From: Dichomitus squalens LYAD-421 SS1
Taxonomy: Eukaryota; Basidiomycota; Agaricomycetes; Polyporales; Polyporaceae
Assembly (NCBI RefSeq): GCF_000275845.1
Contig: NW_006766883.1
Span: forward strand, 1,935,722 to 1,999,721
Length of the DNA: 64,000 bases
Direction: 5' to 3'
Shown one piece after another: positions 59,657 through 64,000 of this stretch. The position numbers and the translations under genes are program-made. Positions within the stretch are counted from its first letter, which is position 1. Every line of letters starts with the position of its first letter. Below the pieces are notes generated by a model. It had not been told where the DNA came from. It did no database searches and saw only the letters and a list, made by a program, of their open reading frames with translations.

Positions 59657-61040
59657 TTAAGTGCCTTCCGTGCCAGGGTTCCACTCCGCATCAAGCAACT
59701 GGATGCCTCGTCGGCCCAGCTTGCGTCTCCAGAGCAACATCTCGCCCTGCACACCCGCCTGCTGCGCCTTAGTCGACATGCCGTTTCTGAGCCACTTGAC
59801 ATCACGCGCCCGAACGAACCTCAGCCGCGGGAGCTTAGGCAGCAGCTTCTCCAGGACGACGAAATATTCGGGCTTGGGTCTGGGGATGGATAGGATCTCG
59901 AGGTGATGCTGCTCTGCTTGCGAAAGCGTGAGGGTGGGGAGAGGGAGCTCAAGCGACACGTGCTTCAGAGCAGGACATATGTCGAGGAGGGTCCCGGGGG
60001 TGGGAAAGAGGATGGTCGGCCACTGCTTCACGGTATAGAGGTGTAGAGATGTGAGGTGTTGCCCATGTACGGCAAGGAATCGGGGGACGAGGCATCCCGG
60101 AACTGATACTTCGTCGTAAGGCGTCAGGGTGAGATGCCGTAGGGCAGGGAGGGGAGAGTACAGCAGTGCGAACAGCACGGGAGAGGAGGGCATGGAGAGC
60201 GCGACGAGTTTGCGCAGGAAGGGGAGACGGAGCGGATAGAAGGTTGGTGGCTCGACGGGACGGGTATCGAGCGAAGAAAGCTCGCTCTGGTCGATACCCG
60301 TGCCCATGATCTCCAGCTCTTCTAACCTGGTGCAGGCTCTGAGGAGTTCAACGAAGAGATCCTCCTCGGTTCTCATAGACGTGGTGAGTTGGATACTTCT
60401 CAGTGACCGCATGTTCTGGATACCATCACGATGCGTCAAGCTGGACAAAGCGCGACGACTGAGCACAGCGTGCGGGTTAAGGATGAGGTCGGTCAAGAAC
60501 GGAACAACGGGGAACAACTTGTTCAGCACCGTGTCCAGCTGTAGTACGTCCTCCGAAGACGTGCATCGGAGATGCTCCAAATTGAGGGTGTGGATCCACC
60601 GTCCCGGCGCGGAATAAGGGATTCGCCGGATGGAATCCCAGGTCTTGTCGGCGGCGTGCAGACGAGCTGCAAGCTTTTCGAGCACGCGCAGAGATGGAGC
60701 TTGAATGAATGCATAGAACAGCGGCAATGCGACAGCCTGTGGCAGTAGTGAGCCCGGAACCCAATGGGTATGCAATGCCTATGCTCACATTGAATGACTT
60801 CGAGACCCGCAGGAGCCCCAGTTTCATAGCCACGACATCCTGCTCCGGCCCAGCGTCCTGCGCGTTGTATTGAGCGAAGACATATTCCAGTACGCACTCC
60901 CAGAGCTCAGACGGCAAGAAAGCGCGTGCCGGTTTGTCCGGCAGAAGAGGGATGAGTGGGAATCTCCCTGGAGAGCGAGCGAGCGGTCGTGGACAGAGCC
61001 AGATGGTCTCAGAAACAGCGAGAGTGGTACTGGTACTCAT
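59657..61040 (-). CDS. F-box/LRR-like protein (second copy)
   Basis: The ATG at 61040 starts MSTSTTLAVSETIWLCP. F-box-like PARAFLPSELWECVLEYVFA is followed by AMKLGLLRVSKSFN, an intron, then AVALPLFYAFIQAPSLRVLE. The rest is LRR-like: LHAADKTWDSIRRIPYSA, NLEHLRCTSSEDVLQLD, SLTHRDGIQNMRSLRSIQ, RACTRLEELEIMG, LPFLRKLVALSMPSSP, PLPALRHLTLTPYDE, ICPALKHVSLELPL and LLPKLPRLRFVRARDVKWL. It ends LLDAEWNPGTEGT. The organisation is like 56142–57816, but sequence similarity is low by eye. Probable SCF substrate receptor; target unknown. Confidence 0.78.
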
Positions 61041-61199
61041 GAGCAACGATTGTCTGCCTCAGTGCATGGTGTTAGAGGTTGATAAGCGAGGAGCGTATCG
61101 TGGGTGGGGGAGGGTGTCGCATGCGGAGGCTGGCGGGAGCGAGGCCATGATGGAGGTTGGTCATGGTGGTCGTGCGACACGCCATCGGAATGCCGTCCC

Positions 61200-61381
61200 G
61201 TCTACAGCCGGTTTCAGCTCGCTTGTCGTGAGAGCGCCGCGCCGCATCTCACGCATTTGCCCGTTTTCCCCTTCTAAGCGCCCCCAAAGGAACTTCGGAC
61301 GACGATATCTCCTCGACTGCTCAATGTAACCACCTCATTCTTGCATATTCCGGCTCAGGATTACGACGCGCAGGGCACGGT
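61200..61381 (+). repeat. Left arm of a long inverted repeat
   Basis: About 180 bp beginning TACAGCCGGTTTCAGCTCGC that pairs with the reverse complement of 62118–62301 at about 97% by eye. It lies 160 bp upstream of the F-box/LRR start at 61040. Confidence 0.9.
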
Positions 61382-62117
61382 ATTGGATTGAAGTCGCGCC
61401 AACCCGATGTCACCAACTTCTGGGCATTCCCGCTCTTCCAACTCCCTACTGGACTCAGACAGCGTTGTTGGCCCAATGGCATCGTGTACTGTTCCGGAAA
61501 CAGTCGGGATGGTGAAGAAAAGACACTACCAAGGGCTCTGTGTTCAAAGGCGAGTTTTCCAGCGACAATCACGTCCACCATAGGGTGGGCTCAGGTGGCA
61601 GCCCTCTTGGGCCAGCTCAAACTCCTCGTCGGGGAGCACTAGACACCATGAATTTGTGAGTTATCTGCACCTCCACTATCTCTGTGGTCTTGCAAGGCGT
61701 TGGGGGGCATGTAGCCACTGTTGAGTAGGAGGGAGGAACAGACGAGATGGGCAGATTGGAACTGCAAAGGGGAGCTTGTAGAACACTACAATTGGCAACC
61801 GATACAATTGCAACAGTTTGTAGGCTTACAGTGGACATATGTGACATGTTTCGTAGCAGATATGTGTTGGATTTGACGATATACGACAGAGTGGTATACC
61901 AGGCATGTGCGAGAACCATTCGCAGAATGGAGAAAACGTACATCATGGACTCTTCTGCACCATATGCCCTCCGTAACATCCGCCAACAGCTTCCAGTGAG
62001 CCTTCCAGGTATCTCCAGGGGTTGTTTAAAGATATATGCGCGACAGATGCAGAAGACAGCGTGAAACCGACCGAAGGCGGGTGGAACATCCGACATACGA
62101 GCGGCCAACTTAAAACC
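61382..62117. other. Spacer inside the inverted repeat
   Basis: About 735 bp. The ORF at 61617–62108 (−) has no recognised domain. The spacer is not itself inverted. It contains several potential start codons but no recognisable transposase. Confidence 0.5.
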
Positions 62118-62301
62118 GGCACCGTGCCCTGCGCGTCGTAATCCTGAGCCGGAATACGCAAGAATGAAGTGGTTACATTGAGCTGTCGAGGAGATATCGT
62201 CGTCCGAAGTTCCGTTGGGGGTGCTTAGAAGGGGAAAACAGGCAAATGCGTGAGATGCGGCGCGGCGCTCTCACGACAAGCGAGCTGAAACCGGCTGTAT
62301 A
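62118..62301 (-). repeat. Right arm of the long inverted repeat
   Basis: Reverse complement of 61200–61381, ending CCGGCTGTA next to the AT-rich palindromic block. Differences between the arms include C-to-T type changes in CpG context (for example GCGC versus GCAC), though I have not counted all of them. Confidence 0.9.
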
Positions 62302-62880
62302 ACGAACCGTTATTAACGGACGCCCTCTTGGACCTCTTGTTAACACGTGTTATTTACGGTTAATTAACCGGGCGCTAAACCAAGTTCACAAGTTGTTGAC
62401 CCGAGTAATAAACATCTCAGTCGACCGACACGGTCCCTAGAACTCCGAGACACCTCGCCATTGCAAGTACTGTAAATTTGACGAGGCATGACATCAATGA
62501 GCTGTGTGGCGACGAATCCCGCTCTCCCTTCGAGATCTTAATCAGACCAAGCTCACTGGCGGCTTTGGCCAGCGGCCTGCATAAATTAGAGGCACCAAGC
62601 TTGCAGTTCACAGCAGCACTACTCTGGCCTACAGTAAACGCAATGAATGCGGTCTATGTTTGTTATTGCAGTCAAAAGGACGCTCAAATGGGTCCTAGTT
62701 TTGAACAATTCTTGACATGGCTATCCAGACTCGTACTGTCTAACTGTTTATTAACAGGTTATTGACTTGTTAATAATTCACGTGTTAACAATTCGGATTT
62801 GTTGCCCGCACCCTAGTCCCGTGCAAGTCCGCGTCGGACCCGCGCGCCCGTTATGAGCCTGTCGGCTTTCGGTCTATACA
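62302..62880. mobile_element. AT-rich palindromic element, possible hAT-like non-autonomous repeat
   Basis: Left end holds TTATTAACGG, GTTAACACGTGTTAT and ACGGTTAATTAACCGGGCG. The right end (about 62735–62800) holds TTTATTAACAGG, GTTAATAATTCACG and GTGTTAACAATTCG, then GCGCGCCCGTTATGAGCC. Arrays of TTAAC-type subterminal motifs near both ends are seen in fungal hAT-type elements. No transposase is visible, target-site duplications were not found, and the ends are not certain. Confidence 0.4.
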
Positions 62881-62883
62881 GTC

Positions 62884-63553
62884 ATACACGGGTCCTCGGG
62901 ACACCATGGGTCCTCGGGACACTGCGCATTTTCTGACCCTCCCTCTATCCTACTACCTCAGGTTTCTGTATATATCTATATAGACTTCTTACAGCTCACC
63001 TCTCCTCAAATTTCATCAGAGGCGACCCAGAAGTGAAGTCACCAGCCCAGTTTCTGTACAAGATTTACACGAAAACCAAATCTGGGACTGGTTCCCGCCC
63101 AAATCTATACTCACCGTGCCCATGGGCGTGCCCCATTTCTGGTGTACAACAAGGCGACATATATCTCCTTCTCTCAACAACTTTATATGGTGAGATTTTG
63201 ACACTGAGCCCTGATAGTCATCGACACAGTGTGGAAGGGTAGTTCTTTCGCTCAAGCAATCGGGCGTTTAGATGTCCACATACCATATCTGGGCTCGGCT
63301 ATCCTCGGCAACAGCAATTTTGTTCCATACGAGGGAATTAAGCGCTGTCCCGAGGACCGAGGGACGTGCGATAAGAGAAATTTGGGATGATTGTGCCCGA
63401 TCCCTCTCACACATAGTTGGATTACCATGAAACTTAGGCGTGCAATGCCTTGTTGTGTACCATACATGATGGCATTGTCCGATATGGGCTGCACAGGTAG
63501 GGGATGGTTTGGGATGAGCGACAACATTTGACTGTCCCGAGGACCCGTGTATG
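62884..63553. mobile_element. Element with inverted ATACACGGGTCCTCGGGACA ends
   Basis: The 20-base stretch ATACACGGGTCCTCGGGACA at about 62884–62903 recurs inverted at about 63534–63553 (TGTCCCGAGGACCCGTGTAT). A second pair of the core lies inside: GGTCCTCGGGACACTGCGC at ~62909 and GCGCTGTCCCGAGGACC at ~63345. This looks like a small terminal-inverted-repeat element of about 670 bp with nested ends. No ORF with a recognisable domain is inside and I could not confirm a target duplication. Confidence 0.55.
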
Positions 63554-64000
63554 TGTCACAGCCAACGAGCTGTGCCACCAAAACAAACAAGGGCAAAGCT
63601 TACTGATGCAGAGGTTGGTGCTGAGAAGCGAAGCAACCAGAGGTGACACAGCAAGAGATGTGAAGAGATGTATTCCCTAGACTAGAAGGGGTAGTGAGGG
63701 AGGTAGGGCTGCTAGCTACCTACAGAGGAGATGGGGAATCGACGAGAAGATCAAGTCTGAGGTTCCCTGCCTCAGACTCCCTACTATATATACTAATACA
63801 ATGGTGCACAGACCAGGTACCTATTGACCATCGTTTGGTCAGAGCTCTCTGCCTCATGTCCTACCCTCTGACCTGCCTCATGGTGACCTTACGACTAATA
63901 CCTGAGTCGTGCCGAGTCCGGACCCCTCCCAATGAGTAAGCGCTCCTGCTGTCACATCAGTCACCTGCCTGTGAGTGAGGATGGGCGCTCCTGGCTGTCA
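63554..64000. other. Window end, nothing called
   Basis: Short ORFs only. Contains TACTATATATACTAATAC near 63782, a TATA-rich patch that might belong to a promoter just past the window. No gene visible. Confidence 0.4.

Noticed and set aside
1..64000. CRISPR arrays, bacterial operons, riboswitches
   Set aside because: The sequence is fungal nuclear DNA with spliceosomal introns; no regularly spaced repeats of the CRISPR kind were seen.

Overview
The window is nuclear DNA from a basidiomycete fungus, most likely an Agaricomycete. This rests on dense genes with many 50–70 bp GT–AG introns and on protein families I recognise as basidiomycete-specific: a short 7-TM family, orphan kinase-like proteins, F-box/LRR paralogues and a GfMEP-type peptidyl-Lys metallopeptidase. 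A polypore-like species is a guess. I assembled exon models by eye from splice signals and reading phase. Spans are reliable to within an exon edge except where noted.

Layout. 0–7.7 kb: 5' part of a WW-domain gene (−), a zinc-finger-like hypothetical (−), an LCCL-domain membrane protein (−), a stretch with an inverted pair of decayed WW-domain copies, a lipocalin-like small protein (+) and a conserved hypothetical (−). 7.8–14.3 kb: seipin (+), an SH3BGR/thioredoxin-fold protein (−), methylmalonate-semialdehyde dehydrogenase (+) and a low-molecular-weight tyrosine phosphatase (−). 14.1–16.2 kb: a 970-bp block repeated on both sides of 139 Ns, which looks like an unmerged contig overlap. 16–23.4 kb: a GT32-type glycosyltransferase (−), pyruvate kinase (−) and a 7-TM protein (−). 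23.4–27.7 kb: gene-poor. 27.8–34.7 kb: Rab GDI (+) and RAVE subunit Rav1 (−). 35.1–44.8 kb: a multi-fasciclin membrane protein (+), a carnitine/acylcarnitine-type mitochondrial carrier (+), a possible PD-(D/E)XK-like basidiomycete protein (+) and mitochondrial N-acetylglutamate synthase (−). 44.8–54 kb: an intron-containing tRNA-Asp, a small conserved-looking ORF, a secreted sphingomyelinase-like phosphodiesterase (+) and an M35 metallopeptidase (−). 55–61 kb: two kinase-like proteins without the catalytic Asp, alternating with two F-box/LRR-type proteins. 61–64 kb: repeats, namely a ~180-bp-arm inverted repeat, an AT-rich palindromic element and an element with inverted GTCCTCGGGACA-type ends.

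Most genes are conserved housekeeping functions: membrane traffic (GDI, Rav1, perhaps the fasciclin protein), lipid droplets (seipin), mitochondrial metabolism (MMSDH, carrier, NAGS) and glycolysis (PK). The most unusual parts are the 55–64 kb accessory region, the decayed WW inverted pair at 5.0–5.8 kb, the nuclease-like hypothetical at 40.6–42.3 kb, and the assembly duplication, which would mislead gene models.
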